Assembly (NCBI RefSeq): GCF_000382225.1
Contig: NZ_KB907809.1
Span: 62,001 to 126,000 of the forward strand
DNA: 64,000 nucleotides
Direction: 5' to 3'
DNA from: Hymenobacter aerophilus DSM 13606
GTDB lineage: Bacteria > Bacteroidota > Bacteroidia > Cytophagales > Hymenobacteraceae
The notes beneath the pieces were generated by a model, which did no database searches, was not told the origin of the DNA, and saw only the letters and a list, made by a program, of their open reading frames with translations. Position numbers and translations under genes: made by a program. This document shows positions 29,187 to 38,774 of this stretch, one piece after another (within the stretch, counting starts at the first letter, position 1; each line of letters starts with the position of its first letter).

Positions 29187-29249
29187 CAGAAATGCCAACG
29201 CGGGGTTGGGTCGGCGTAGCACCGGCCCAACCCCGCGTTGGCATTTCTG
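29187..29249. repeat. Perfect 24-bp inverted repeat (family I)
   Basis: Bases 29187-29210 (CAGAAATGCCAACGCGGGGT...) are the exact reverse complement of 29226-29249, with a 15-base loop. It sits between two genes on the - strand (the stress protein and the zinc-ribbon gene) and lacks a T-run. Confidence 0.9.
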
Positions 29250-29268
29250 ACTTTGCGGCCTGCCCGGC

Positions 29269-30135
29269 TTACAGATGGAACGTGAGCACCGGCTGGGCGG
29301 AGTGGGTGGCCACCTTTTCGGCGATGCTGCCCTGGAAAAACCGGCTGAACGCCGAGCGGGCGTGGGTGGGCACCACAATCAGGCCGGCGCCGAGCTTGCG
29401 GGCCGCATCCTCGATGCCGCCGCTGATGCTGCCGGCTTCCATCAGCATCGGCTCGGCGGGCGCCAGCTGGTGGCGCTCGATGAAGCCGTCGATTTGCTGG
29501 CGGGCCTGGTTGGCGTTGCCGTCCGTCACGTGCAGCAAGTGCAGGCGCGCCTCCGGAAACAGTTCCCGCACCTGCTGCAGGCCGGGTACGGCGCGGTCGG
29601 CTTCGGCCCCGAAGCTGGAGGCAAACACGATGTCGTGCACCTCGTTGAGGTTGGTTTCCTGCTTGACGGCCAGCACCGGGCAGGGCGCCAGGCGCACCAT
29701 CTGCTCGGTGTTCGACGAGGCAAAAAACCGCTCTACCGCGTCGTGGTGCTGGGGGCCGAGCACGACCAGGTCGATGTGCTGGCGCTCAATTACCTTCAGA
29801 ATGGCCTCATCCACGCCCACCTGGTCGGTCAGGTCGTGCACGGGCACGCCGGGGGCGAGCTGGGCCGCCTCGGCCAGCAGCTGCTGCATGCGCTGGCGGG
29901 TGGCTTCGAGCAGCTTGATGACGAAAATCCGGTCGATGCCGTGGCTGTTAGGCAGCTCGGTGCCGCCAACCGGCCCGCCAAAGGTGCTGAAGTTGGCCGT
30001 GCGCGGCTGGTCGGGCAGGGCCAGCACGTGCAGCAGCGTAACCGTGCCCCCGGCCCGTTGGGCCAGCTGCAGCGCGGCCCGGAAGGCGTGGTGCGCCTCG
30101 GCCGAAAAGTCGGTGGGAACCAGAATGTTTTTCAT
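29269..30135 (-). CDS. Universal stress protein with two Usp domains
   Basis: From the ATG at 30135 the protein has 288 residues in two tandem Usp domains (about 1-150 and 160-288). The first begins MKNILVPTDFSAEAHHA. The second ends with VVPTHARSAFSRFFQGSIAEKV, a form of the nucleotide-binding G-x2-G-x9-G(S/T) region, and the first has VVLGPQHHDAVERFFASSN. Usp proteins aid survival under starvation or oxidative stress. The first-domain motif lacks the canonical glycines, so ATP binding there is uncertain. Confidence 0.88.
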   Translation of the reverse strand: MKNILVPTDFSAEAHHAFRAALQLAQRAGGTVTLLHVLALPDQPRTANFSTFGGPVGGTELPNSHGIDRIFVIKLLEATRQRMQQLLAEAAQLAPGVPVHDLTDQVGVDEAILKVIERQHIDLVVLGPQHHDAVERFFASSNTEQMVRLAPCPVLAVKQETNLNEVHDIVFASSFGAEADRAVPGLQQVRELFPEARLHLLHVTDGNANQARQQIDGFIERHQLAPAEPMLMEAGSISGGIEDAARKLGAGLIVVPTHARSAFSRFFQGSIAEKVATHSAQPVLTFHL

Positions 30136-30169
30136 AATCCGGAAGATAAAAGAGTGAAAAAACGCAGCC

Positions 30170-30232
30170 AGCTTTAAGCGGGCCAACATGGGCCGGCACG
30201 ATGCGCCCACCCATGTTGCCCCGCCTAAAGCT
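30170..30232. repeat. Imperfect 23-bp inverted repeat
   Basis: AGCTTTAAGCGGGCCAACATGG on the left (30170-30192) pairs with the complementary segment at 30210-30232 with a few mismatches. It lies between the TlpA-like gene and the stress protein gene, both on the - strand, and may attenuate or terminate transcription. Confidence 0.7.
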
Positions 30233-30282
30233 AGGAGTTAATTCGCACCGGGCCGCATGACGCCCGAGCCGGGTTGCGGGCC

Positions 30283-31611
30283 TTACTCGGCCAGCAGCTG
30301 GTCGATGGTCTTGTTGAAGTCGGCCTTTTCCTGCTCGTAGTACTGGCCGGTGCCGGGGCCCGAGAAGCCGCTGTGAATCTTGCGCACCTCGCCTTTTTTG
30401 TCCAGGAAAATGGTGGTCGGGAAGGCCAGCACTTTGGTTAGCTGGGGCAGGCTGGCACTGGCGGCCGCGGCTTTGCCCTCGCCGGCATAGGCCAGGTCGT
30501 AGCCCACGTTCAGGCGCTGCTTCATTTTGCGCAGGCGCTCCTTGGCGGCCTCGGGGGCATACGTGGCCCGCTCGTAGCCCAAACCAATAATTTCGACGCC
30601 GCGCTGCTTGTTTTCGGCGTACCAGGGGGCCAGGAAATTGGTTTCGTCCATGCAGTTGGGGCACCACGAGCCCAGCAACTGCACCACCACCACCTTGCCG
30701 CGGTACTTGGCATCAGATGGCGAAATCGAGCCGCTGCCTTCCACGCTGGGGAAGCTGAAGGCGAGCTTTTTCTGGCCGGGCTTCATGCCAGTCAGGGCGT
30801 TGGCGTCGGGCAGCTGCACGGTGGGGTCGAGCGTGGCCGTCCAGGTTTCGTGCCCCGTCAGGCCCGAGTAGAAGTCGCCGCTGATGCGGTTGATGTTGCC
30901 CGGCTGGCTGAGCTTGCCATCGAACAGGTAGCCGTGGCTGCCATCGAAGGTCGAGAGCAGGATATGCTCACTGCCGTCGGCCTGCTTCACGAGGTTGCCG
31001 CTCAGGTAGCGGTAGTCGCCGGTGGTGGTCAGGAAGGTGCCGATAACGCGGCTGGGGTGCGCCGCATCCTGCTTAAAGGAACCCACGGCCGGGTAGGTTT
31101 TGCCATCGGCTTCGCGGAACTCGGTGCGGAACAGCGCCCCTTCTTTCAGGTCGCCAAACACGGGCGCAGGCTGCGGGCCGGCGGCAAACAGCTCCGTATC
31201 GGCGGTGGCTTTGCGGGCCGTGAGCGGCACCCGGTACGGCTTGTCGGCGTCGTACTTCACCCAGGCGCCGGTCAGCTGGCCTTCGCCGGCGGAGCGCAGC
31301 ACCAGCGCAGCATCAAACACGCCCAGCCTGATGGTGGTCGAGTCGCCGGCGGTGGTTATTTCGTCGAGTTTCAGGCGCTCTTCGCCGTTGCGCAGCGTCA
31401 GGGTGGGCTGGCCGCCGTCGGTGGCTACGTCGAACAGAAACGGGATTTGCTGGCCCTGGGTGGCGAGTACGCCGCGCCAGGTACCGGCCGTAAGGGGCGA
31501 GGCGACCCCGGCCGGAGCCGCACCGGCCGCGGCATCGGTTTCGGTGCCGGAGTTGGACTGGCAGGCGGCAACGGCCAGCGCGAGGCCGGCCCCGGTCAGG
31601 GCTTTACGCAT
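30283..31611 (-). CDS. TlpA-like thioredoxin-fold lipoprotein
   Basis: The 442-residue product begins MRKALTGAGLALAVAAC, a lipoprotein signal with Cys17 as the lipid anchor. An upstream ATG at 31629 adds six residues and is less likely. The first 280 residues form a beta-rich region of unknown role. The C-terminal 160 residues are a TlpA/AhpC-type thioredoxin domain with the active site WCPNC in GSWCPNCMDE. It probably acts as an envelope disulfide reductase. The long N-terminal part resembles other Bacteroidota TlpA-family lipoproteins. It is divergent from aconitase. Confidence 0.85.
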   Translation of the reverse strand: MRKALTGAGLALAVAACQSNSGTETDAAAGAAPAGVASPLTAGTWRGVLATQGQQIPFLFDVATDGGQPTLTLRNGEERLKLDEITTAGDSTTIRLGVFDAALVLRSAGEGQLTGAWVKYDADKPYRVPLTARKATADTELFAAGPQPAPVFGDLKEGALFRTEFREADGKTYPAVGSFKQDAAHPSRVIGTFLTTTGDYRYLSGNLVKQADGSEHILLSTFDGSHGYLFDGKLSQPGNINRISGDFYSGLTGHETWTATLDPTVQLPDANALTGMKPGQKKLAFSFPSVEGSGSISPSDAKYRGKVVVVQLLGSWCPNCMDETNFLAPWYAENKQRGVEIIGLGYERATYAPEAAKERLRKMKQRLNVGYDLAYAGEGKAAAASASLPQLTKVLAFPTTIFLDKKGEVRKIHSGFSGPGTGQYYEQEKADFNKTIDQLLAE

Positions 31612-31775
31612 AAGAGAGGCAACGGGCATGGGCGAAAAAGAGTAAAAGTGAATTCGGGGCTAAACTACGGCGGCGCCCGCATAGTTTAGAAAGTACCCGC
31701 ACGCCGCCTAAAGCTCCCGGTTCTTTTGAGAGCTTCTAAATAGGGCTTTAGCCGGGCCCGGCGCCACTTCATGGG

Positions 31776-31806
31776 TTTGCCGGGCCCCCGCCCTTCGCTA
31801 TATTTG
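31776..31806 (+). promoter_or_regulatory. Promoter of acn (TTTG-N19-TATATTTG)
   Basis: TTTG at 31776-31779 is followed after 19 bases by TATATTTG at 31799-31806. Both boxes match the Bacteroidota primary sigma consensus exactly. The acn ATG lies 47 bases downstream, giving a leader of about 40 bases. This is the best promoter in the window. Confidence 0.8.
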
Positions 31807-31853
31807 CACGTTGGCCCCGGCCGACTCGTTCTCTCCACTTTTTCAACCTGATT

Positions 31854-34154
31854 ATGGCATTCGATTTAGAAATGATTCAGGCCGTCTACGCCAACATGGG
31901 TCCTCGCATTGAGGCCGCCCGTGCTGCCGTCGGCCGTCCGCTCACCCTGACGGAAAAAATCCTGTACGCCCACTTGTACGGCGGCACCGTTTCGCAGGCC
32001 TACGAGCGGGGCGTTTCCTACGTCGACTTCTCGCCCGACCGCGTGGCCATGCAGGACGCCACCGCCCAGATGGCGCTGCTCCAGTTCATGCAGGCCGGCA
32101 AAACCACTGCCGCCGTGCCCAGCACCGTGCACTGCGACCACCTCATCCAGGCCCGCGATGGGGCCGACCAGGATTTGGCCATGGCCAATTCCGAAAACAA
32201 GGAAGTGTACGACTTTCTGGCCTCGGTTTCGAATAAGTATGGCCTCGGCTTCTGGAAGCCCGGCGCCGGCATCATTCACCAGGTGGTGCTCGAAAACTAC
32301 GCCTTCCCCGGCGGCATGATGATCGGCACCGACTCGCACACGCCCAACGCGGGCGGCCTGGGCATGATTGCCATTGGTGTAGGCGGCGCCGATGCCGTCG
32401 ACGTAATGGCCGGCATGGCCTGGGAGCTGAAATTCCCCAAGGTAATCGGCGTGAAGCTGACCGGCAAGCTTTCGGGCTGGACTTCGGCCAAGGACGTAAT
32501 TCTGAAAGTAGCCGGCATCCTGACCGTGAAAGGTGGCACCGGCGCCATCGTAGAGTACTTCGGCGAAGGAGCCGAAAACCTCTCGGCTACCGGCAAAGGC
32601 ACCATCTGCAACATGGGCGCCGAAATTGGTGCTACCACCTCGGTGTTCAGCTTCGATGAGAAGATGGCCACCTATCTGCAGGGTACCGGCCGCGCCGAAG
32701 TGGCCGAGCTGGCCGCCGGCGTACGCCAGCACCTGCGCGCCGACGACGAGGTGTACCAGAACCCCGAGAACTTCTACGACCAGCTCATTGAAATCGACCT
32801 GAACACGCTGGAGCCCTACGTGAACGGTCCGTTCACGCCGGACGCCGCCTGGCCGATTTCGGAATTCGCCTCGGCTGTGCGCGAGCACGGCTGGCCCGAA
32901 AAGCTGGAAGTAGGCCTGATTGGCTCGTGCACCAACTCCAGCTACGAAGACATCACCCGCGCCGCCTCCATCGCCAAGCAGGCCGCCGACAAGGGCCTGA
33001 CGGTGCAGGCCGAGTACACCGTAACGCCCGGCTCGGAGCTGGTGCGCTACACCGTGGAGCGCGACGGATTGCTCGACACGTTTGCCCAGATGGGCGGCGT
33101 GGTGCTGGCCAACGCCTGCGGTCCGTGCATCGGCCAGTGGGCCCGCCACACCGACGACCCCAAGCGCCGTAACTCCATCATCACCAGCTTCAACCGCAAC
33201 TTTGCCAAGCGCAACGACGGCAACCCTAACACCCACGCCTTCGTGGCCTCGCCCGAAATCGTGACGGCCTTCGCCATTGCCGGCGACCTGACCTTCAACC
33301 CGCTCACCGATACGCTGACGACCAGCACCGGCGAGCAGGTGAAGCTGGCCGAGCCCGAGGGCATCGAGATGCCGCCCCGCGGCTTTGCCGTGGAAGATGC
33401 CGGTTACCAGCAGCCCGCCGCCGATGGCTCGGGCGTGAGCGTGATGGTGTCGCCTGATTCCGACCGTCTGCAGATTCTGGAGCCCTTCAAGCCCTGGGAA
33501 GGCACCGACCTGCTGGGTCTGCGCCTGCTCATCAAGGCCAAAGGCAAGTGCACCACCGACCACATTTCGATGGCCGGCCCGTGGCTGAAGTACCGCGGCC
33601 ACTTGGATAATATCTCCAACAACATGCTGATCGGGGCTATCAACGCCTTCAACGACCAGCCCAACGCCGTGAAGGATGCCCTGACCCAGGGCACGCCCTA
33701 CTCGGCCGTGCCCACGGTGGCCCGTAACTACAAGGCCCAGGGCATTGGCTCGGTGGTAGTTGGTGATGAGAACTACGGCGAAGGCAGCTCGCGTGAGCAC
33801 GCCGCCATGGAGCCCCGCCACCTCGGCGTGCGCGCCGTGCTGGTGAAATCCTTCGCCCGGATTCACGAAACCAACCTCAAAAAGCAGGGCATGCTGGGCC
33901 TGACCTTCGACAACAAGGCCGACTACGACCTGGTAGAGGAAGACGACACCATCGACATCCTCGGCCTGACCGACTTCCAGCCCGGCAAGCCCCTGCAGGT
34001 GCGCCTGCACCACGCCGACGGCGACACGGACCTCATCACGGTGAACCACACCTACAACGAGGGCCAGATTGCCTGGTTTAAGGCCGGCTCGGCCCTGAAC
34101 CTGATTCGCCAGATGGAAGCCGGCGGCGACGCTCAGCTTTCGGAGCGCGCGTAG
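31854..34154 (+). CDS. acn: Aconitate hydratase (mitochondrial-type)
   Basis: Aconitase isomerises citrate to isocitrate in the TCA cycle using a 4Fe-4S cluster. The 766-residue protein has [10 protein letters not shown] in the N-terminal part. The cluster ligands appear in [10 protein letters not shown] and [11 protein letters not shown], and the C-terminal swivel domain contains [11 protein letters not shown]. Length and N-terminal sequence match the mitochondrial-type enzymes common in Bacteroidota more than AcnB. It has a strong consensus promoter and a strong terminator and appears monocistronic. Confidence 0.95.
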   Translation: MAFDLEMIQAVYANMGPRIEAARAAVGRPLTLTEKILYAHLYGGTVSQAYERGVSYVDFSPDRVAMQDATAQMALLQFMQAGKTTAAVPSTVHCDHLIQARDGADQDLAMANSENKEVYDFLASVSNKYGLGFWKPGAGIIHQVVLENYAFPGGMMIGTDSHTPNAGGLGMIAIGVGGADAVDVMAGMAWELKFPKVIGVKLTGKLSGWTSAKDVILKVAGILTVKGGTGAIVEYFGEGAENLSATGKGTICNMGAEIGATTSVFSFDEKMATYLQGTGRAEVAELAAGVRQHLRADDEVYQNPENFYDQLIEIDLNTLEPYVNGPFTPDAAWPISEFASAVREHGWPEKLEVGLIGSCTNSSYEDITRAASIAKQAADKGLTVQAEYTVTPGSELVRYTVERDGLLDTFAQMGGVVLANACGPCIGQWARHTDDPKRRNSIITSFNRNFAKRNDGNPNTHAFVASPEIVTAFAIAGDLTFNPLTDTLTTSTGEQVKLAEPEGIEMPPRGFAVEDAGYQQPAADGSGVSVMVSPDSDRLQILEPFKPWEGTDLLGLRLLIKAKGKCTTDHISMAGPWLKYRGHLDNISNNMLIGAINAFNDQPNAVKDALTQGTPYSAVPTVARNYKAQGIGSVVVGDENYGEGSSREHAAMEPRHLGVRAVLVKSFARIHETNLKKQGMLGLTFDNKADYDLVEEDDTIDILGLTDFQPGKPLQVRLHHADGDTDLITVNHTYNEGQIAWFKAGSALNLIRQMEAGGDAQLSERA

Positions 34155-34173
34155 TCTGACATTTAGCTGACTG

Positions 34174-34212
34174 AAAACGGCCGCCTTCCCGGATAGGGGA
34201 GGCGGCCGTTTT
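34174..34212 (+). terminator. Intrinsic terminator after acn
   Basis: Stem AAAACGGCCGCC with its complement GGCGGCCGTTTT, a short loop around GGATAGG and a short T-run lie 20 bases after the acn stop. Confidence 0.9.
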
Positions 34213-34334
34213 GCGTTTGCAGGGTCGTGGGTAACTTCTCGGCTGGTTGCTGGCGGAAGCATTGGCACTTTTGGCAAAGCCAGCGAGCCTTTTGGGGCGG
34301 AGCCCGTATAGGCAGACGTCACTTCTGCCTTCCC

Positions 34335-35030
34335 ATGCGAAAAACGAACTCACTTTATCCCTTAACCGCGGCCGTTGCCTACACCGGGGCCGGCATTATC
34401 GGGCTGGTAGCCGTGTATCTGCTGGCTTCCGTGGTCCTGTCGGCCATTCCGGTGGCCGGCGAAAAGGCTACGCCCGCGCCCGGCGAGGCTGTAGAGGTGT
34501 ACCTGCTCTCTAACGGCGTGCACACCGACCTGGTAGTGCCCGTGCGCAGTGCTCAGAAGGACTGGACGCAGTTTATTTCTTACGCCGACACACCCGCCAA
34601 CGACACCAGCCAGGAATTTGTGGGCTTCGGCTGGGGCGACCGGGGCTTCTACCTCGACACCCCGACCTGGGCCGAACTCGAACTCAGCACCGGCCTGAAA
34701 GCCATGTTCTGGATGGGCACCACAGCCATGCACACCACTTTTCATCACCGCCCCGAAATAGGTCCTAAGTGCGTGCAGCTCACGCTCACGGCCGCCGAGT
34801 ACGACCGGCTTATCCGCTTCATCGAAACCAAGTTTGACGTGGATGCCCAGGGCCGCCCGCAGCAGATTAGGGGCCACAGCTACGGTGAAAATGACGCTTT
34901 CTACCTCGCCAACGGCACGTATAACCTTTTCGACACCTGCAACAGCTGGACCAACCGGGGCCTGAAAACCGCCGGCCAGCGCGCCGCCCTCTGGACGCCC
35001 TTCGACTTCGGCATGTTCTGGCATTACTAG
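34335..35030 (+). CDS. DUF2459/TIGR02117 family protein
   Basis: The 231-residue product from the ATG at 34335 has an N-terminal membrane segment at about residues 12-38 and a conserved-looking periplasmic or extracellular body. The segments SNGVHTDLVVPV, FGWGDRGFYLDTPTW and FDTCNSWTNRGL are the DUF2459 (TIGR02117) signature. No function is established. The conserved His, Asp and Cys suggest a hydrolase, which is inference. An upstream in-frame extension from 34227 is rejected because it would precede the natural membrane anchor. Confidence 0.8.
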   Translation: MRKTNSLYPLTAAVAYTGAGIIGLVAVYLLASVVLSAIPVAGEKATPAPGEAVEVYLLSNGVHTDLVVPVRSAQKDWTQFISYADTPANDTSQEFVGFGWGDRGFYLDTPTWAELELSTGLKAMFWMGTTAMHTTFHHRPEIGPKCVQLTLTAAEYDRLIRFIETKFDVDAQGRPQQIRGHSYGENDAFYLANGTYNLFDTCNSWTNRGLKTAGQRAALWTPFDFGMFWHY

Positions 35031-35103
35031 CTCTTTTGAGGCTGTTAGCTGAGTGCTATTAGTAGCCAGCCTCTCTTCAGAAAATTCTTTCTACTGCATA
35101 AAA

Positions 35104-35137
35104 AAGGGCACCGCACTCAACTGAGTGCGGCGCCCTT
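35104..35137. terminator. Bidirectional terminator inside a repeat-flanked gap
   Basis: AAGGGC and CCGCACTCA pair with TGAGTGCGG and GCCCTT around a 2-base loop, with one internal mismatch. GGCTGTTAGCTGAG at 35040 and CTGACAGCTAATT at 35152 flank it, like weak family B arms. It separates the convergent DUF2459 and 82-residue genes. Confidence 0.8.
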
Positions 35138-35157
35138 GGCGTTTTAACGGCTGACAG

Positions 35158-35406
35158 CTAATTAAGCCAGACCTGAGCTATGTGCTCGAAGCGGTGTTGG
35201 GCAAAGGCGCCGTAGGGCCGCTCGGCATAGAAGCCCAGCACATGTACCTGCAAATCGCCGGTGTGGGCGTTGCGGCGCATCTGCACGGGGTACACCTGCC
35301 CGCGCGCAGGCCAGTCGCCGATGTAGTCGGCCGGGCGGTTCCGGGCATCTATGCAGCGCGCAAAATGCTGTACCGGAAGAGGAACGGGAAGCTTCGTTTT
35401 CGACAT
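35158..35406 (-). CDS. Small protein of unknown function
   Basis: The 82-residue product from the ATG at 35406 begins MSKTKLPVPLPVQHFARC. It is basic and has no membrane segment or signal. FEHIAQVWLN ends it. I recognise no family. A TTG two codons upstream is an alternative start. The ATG lies only 3 bases after an exact TAnnTTTG box on the same strand, so the transcript may be leaderless. Confidence 0.5.
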   Translation of the reverse strand: MSKTKLPVPLPVQHFARCIDARNRPADYIGDWPARGQVYPVQMRRNAHTGDLQVHVLGFYAERPYGAFAQHRFEHIAQVWLN

Positions 35407-35409
35407 ATA

Positions 35410-35417
35410 CAAAGATA
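35410..35417 (-). promoter_or_regulatory. Candidate -7 box TATCTTTG abutting a start codon
   Basis: The - strand reads TATCTTTG, then TAT, then ATG. If transcription starts 4-7 bases after the box, it would begin at or just inside the start codon. AT-rich sequence lies upstream but no clear -33 TTTG. Confidence 0.4.
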
Positions 35418-35631
35418 CGCATATTATCGAATAAAACTAAAATGATTAGCTGAATATTTTCAGTTAATCTACTTTTGCAACTGCTGAGCTAAGCTGATAA
35501 TACGAAATTTTAGCCGTTATTTGAATTAGCCTAATCATACATTCCGAATATTAAATAAAAATAATACTTAGGTATATTGCTAAAAGTAATGGTTAAATAA
35601 TCAGAATGGGAAAATCTGAGGTGAATGGGCT
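35418..35631. other. AT-rich intergenic segment without a gene
   Basis: About 210 bases are markedly more AT-rich than the rest of the window, especially 35440-35600. The segment contains a + strand TACTTTTG (35470-35477) with no gene behind it. No ORF, hairpin or tRNA was seen. It separates the 82-residue gene from the subtilase gene, both on the - strand. Confidence 0.6.
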
Positions 35632-38478
35632 CTACGGGCGCTTTAACACCCTATAAGTGGCTGCCCCGGCAGAAGTTTCTACGCGCAGCAGATATACGCC
35701 CGCCGGATAACCCGACAGGTCCAGCGAAGCCGTTGCCTGCCGGAAGTGATAAGTGGCCAATTGCCGCCCCAGCACCGACAGCACCCGCACCGTAGCGCCA
35801 TCAGTGGCTGGTAGTTCCAGCCGCACCGGGCCAGCAGTTGGGTTAGGGTATAGCCGGACACCGGCCAGCGCCGCCGGACGGATGGCTGTGGGTACCTGCT
35901 GGTAGCCGGCACTCGCCGCATCGGCGGCGGCCTGCAACTCGGTCAGCGAAGGGGCGGCCAGCACCGCGAAGGCCACGGTTACCGAGTCGGCGGGGGCGAG
36001 GTAGGGCAGGGCCGCGCCCACTACCTGGGCCGCATCGGTGCCGGTGGGCGGGCCAGCGGTGGCGTTGGTAGTACCGCTGCTCAGCGTCAGCCACTTCTCG
36101 GTTCGGCTGAACCCGTCGTTCAGGCGCACCGGGCCGGCGGGGGCGTCCGCACTGTTATCGAGGCTGAACACACTGGGCTGGCCGCCCGCTAGGTGCTGCA
36201 CGCCGGCAAAAATCGTCTCGGGCGCGTCGAACACGTAGCCCAGGTGCCGGGCGGCATCCCAGCGGGCCACGTTACGCGCGGGGTCGTCGGGCAGGTCCCA
36301 ATCCATAAACAGGCCCAGATGCAGCGGCCGGAGCGTGTCGGCGGTGAGGTTGGTGAGCTGGTATTCGAGCAGCACGTAGTTCTGGTGGGGCGCGGCCGCC
36401 CGGGCCGTGGCCTGCTGCCGCAGCGCCACGCCCACCGCCCGCGGATTTTCGGGAGGCAGCAGCTCACGCAGGCGGCCCTCGGCCCGCTGGTCGGCCGGGC
36501 CGGCGGCGGGCAAGCGGCGCACCTGGGCCTGGGATACAAAGTCGGCATCGGTGCCGCGCTGGTCGTTGCGCACGTTGCTGGCCAGGCGCTGGGCCGAGGT
36601 AGCCAGCAGCAGCCCGCCCTCGGCCAGCAGCGGCGGGCCCTGTCGGTAGCTGATGCCTTCACCGAGGCTGGGGTTGGTGGCCTCGTAGCCCAGGTTGCCG
36701 CGGCTGGTTAGCGTGAGGCGCAAATTGTTGGCGTCGAGCACCACAAAATCGGGGTTGAGCAGCAGGGTTTCGTACTGGTCCTCGCTGTAGCCGCTGGCCT
36801 CGTGGTGTAGGCGGTAGCGCAGCACGGCGCGGGTATTGAGCGGCACACCTTCCGCCACCACGGCCAGCTGGAAAGGTGCGGCGGCGTTGCCGGCCTCGGC
36901 CAGCGTGGCCAGCGCGCCGGTGCTGAACTCGCCCTGGCGCACTGTCAGATAGGGCGAAAGGGAGGTGAGCGTTACGGTGAGGCCCGGCAGCTCGCGCAGC
37001 AGGTTCTGCACCCGCACCGCGAGGCGCAGCGTGTCGGCCGGCCCGTAGTAGGTGCGGTCCGGGCTGGCGGTCCGGGCCACCACCCGGGCCGAGTACGGCT
37101 GCTCGGTAACGGCCCGAAAGGCATTCAGGCGGCCCGAACCCAGCCGGCCGGCGTAGGCCACGTTGCCGGGCAGGTTGTCGATAAAATCGGTGGTGCGCCG
37201 GATTTGCGCGGCCACCTGGGCCGCGTTGTAGCCCGGGAAACGGCTGCGCACCAGTGCGGCCACTCCCGCCACCTGCGGCGCGGCAAACGACGAGCCGCCC
37301 GTTCTGGTGTAATCGGTATCGGTAATGCCGAGCGTGGTCACAATGCCTTCGCCGGGCGCCGACAAATCAACCCGGTAACTGAAGGTGCCGACTGAGCTAC
37401 GCACGTCGGTGCGGGCGGTCATGGCCACCGAAAGTACGTGCTGGTAGCTGGCGGGGTAAAAGTCGAGGTCCTGGGGTGTGTTGCCGGCGGCGGCCACTAC
37501 TACCACGTCGTGGTTGAGGGCGGCGTAGTCAATAACTTCCTGCTCGAAACGCGAGGGCGCGCCTGGCCCACCCCACGACAGGTTGATGACCTGGCAGCCG
37601 TGCTCGGCGGCGTACACGATGGCCTCGTAGCCGCCAAACGAGCCCTGGGGCGTCGAGGGGTATATTTTCAGCGGCATGTACCGGCTGAGGTAGCCCACGC
37701 TGGCCCCACCCAGCCCGTTGTTGGTGGCGGCGGCCGCTACGCCGGTTACCATTACGCCGTGGGTTAGGTCGGTGGGGTTGCGGGCGCGCTCGGGGTCGTT
37801 ATCGTGGTCGGCGAAATCCCAGCCGTAGTAGTTGTCGGTGTAGCCGTCGCCGTCGTTGTCGAGGCCGTCGATGGGGTCGGCGCGGTTGAGCTGGTTTTTG
37901 CCCGCCAGGTCTTCGTGGGTGAAACGAGTGCCGCCGTCGGCAATGCCGATGACGATGCTGGTGTCGCCCTTGGTAACGTCCCAGGCCTGGTAGGCGCGGA
38001 TCTTTTTAAGATGGTACTGCTCGCCGGTGCCGGTCGTATCGGCTCGTGGGTCGTTGGGCAGCTGCAGGGGGCGGTAGTCGTAGAGCGGCTCGGCATATTC
38101 CACCAAACCCGATTTCAGCAGCCGTTGCCGCAACTGTGCCGGCGAAGTGCCGGCGGGCAGTGTCAGCTCGTACACCAGCCCCAAATCCACGGCGCCGGCC
38201 TGGCGGCGGGCGGCGGTAGGCGCCGCAGCTTGCGGAAACTTGGGTCGGGCCGTAGCGCCAAAAACCTTAAATGTGGTGCTGAGGGCCGCCGGCAGCGCAA
38301 CCGGCCCTGGCCGGCGGGGCTGGCCGGCATCGGCCGGGGCCGCTTTCAGCCGGAAAACCAGCACGCCCGGCCGCGCCGTGCGGGTGGGGGCATCGGGGGC
38401 GGCCGATTGGGCCACGGCCGCGGTGGCACTGCCCAGCAGCGCGGCGCCGCAAATAAACCAGCGTAGAAGTAAGGACAT
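35632..38478 (-). CDS. S8 family serine peptidase with T9SS sorting domain
   Basis: The 948-residue protein starts with a signal peptide (residues 1-23, ending AVAQ). A propeptide-like region follows to about 150, then a subtilisin-type domain (about 160-455). The likely triad is D181 in IGIADGG, H240 in LTHGVMVTG and S396 in GGSSFAAP, with oxyanion N332. A long beta-rich middle (about 460-860) precedes the T9SS type A sorting domain (about 870-948: VRLYPNPTAGPVRLEL, GVYLLRVET). It should be secreted and anchored or released at the cell surface. The residues after the Asp (GG) vary from the usual TG or SG. Confidence 0.9.
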   Translation of the reverse strand: MSLLLRWFICGAALLGSATAAVAQSAAPDAPTRTARPGVLVFRLKAAPADAGQPRRPGPVALPAALSTTFKVFGATARPKFPQAAAPTAARRQAGAVDLGLVYELTLPAGTSPAQLRQRLLKSGLVEYAEPLYDYRPLQLPNDPRADTTGTGEQYHLKKIRAYQAWDVTKGDTSIVIGIADGGTRFTHEDLAGKNQLNRADPIDGLDNDGDGYTDNYYGWDFADHDNDPERARNPTDLTHGVMVTGVAAAATNNGLGGASVGYLSRYMPLKIYPSTPQGSFGGYEAIVYAAEHGCQVINLSWGGPGAPSRFEQEVIDYAALNHDVVVVAAAGNTPQDLDFYPASYQHVLSVAMTARTDVRSSVGTFSYRVDLSAPGEGIVTTLGITDTDYTRTGGSSFAAPQVAGVAALVRSRFPGYNAAQVAAQIRRTTDFIDNLPGNVAYAGRLGSGRLNAFRAVTEQPYSARVVARTASPDRTYYGPADTLRLAVRVQNLLRELPGLTVTLTSLSPYLTVRQGEFSTGALATLAEAGNAAAPFQLAVVAEGVPLNTRAVLRYRLHHEASGYSEDQYETLLLNPDFVVLDANNLRLTLTSRGNLGYEATNPSLGEGISYRQGPPLLAEGGLLLATSAQRLASNVRNDQRGTDADFVSQAQVRRLPAAGPADQRAEGRLRELLPPENPRAVGVALRQQATARAAAPHQNYVLLEYQLTNLTADTLRPLHLGLFMDWDLPDDPARNVARWDAARHLGYVFDAPETIFAGVQHLAGGQPSVFSLDNSADAPAGPVRLNDGFSRTEKWLTLSSGTTNATAGPPTGTDAAQVVGAALPYLAPADSVTVAFAVLAAPSLTELQAAADAASAGYQQVPTAIRPAALAGVRLYPNPTAGPVRLELPATDGATVRVLSVLGRQLATYHFRQATASLDLSGYPAGVYLLRVETSAGAATYRVLKRP

Positions 38479-38774
38479 AGCAGCAGAAAAACAGGCGGAA
38501 AGGGCGCGCCGGCCCGGTACTCAGGCAAACGAAACTGCGGCCCCGGCGGATTGGTTCGGGCGGGTTCGGGGCCGATTCCGTAAATTTAGCCACCCCGTAG
38601 CAGTCGGCCCGGGCTTTTCGCCCAAGAAGCTGTCCGGACCGGCCAGCCGCCGCCGCTACGCTGTGCAACCAGCCGGCAGTGGCTGGCGGAAAGCCTTTTG
38701 CGGCGACCCGCTGTTTACGTTTCGGTTGACTCGTTGCAACTCCTTATTTTACTTTCCCACCCTTATTTTTCTGC

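Noticed and set aside
31866..34322. An 818-residue antisense frame over aconitase
   Set aside because: It mirrors a well-supported gene and its translation is rich in Gly, Val and His with no recognisable motifs. This is typical of antisense reading in high-GC coding DNA.
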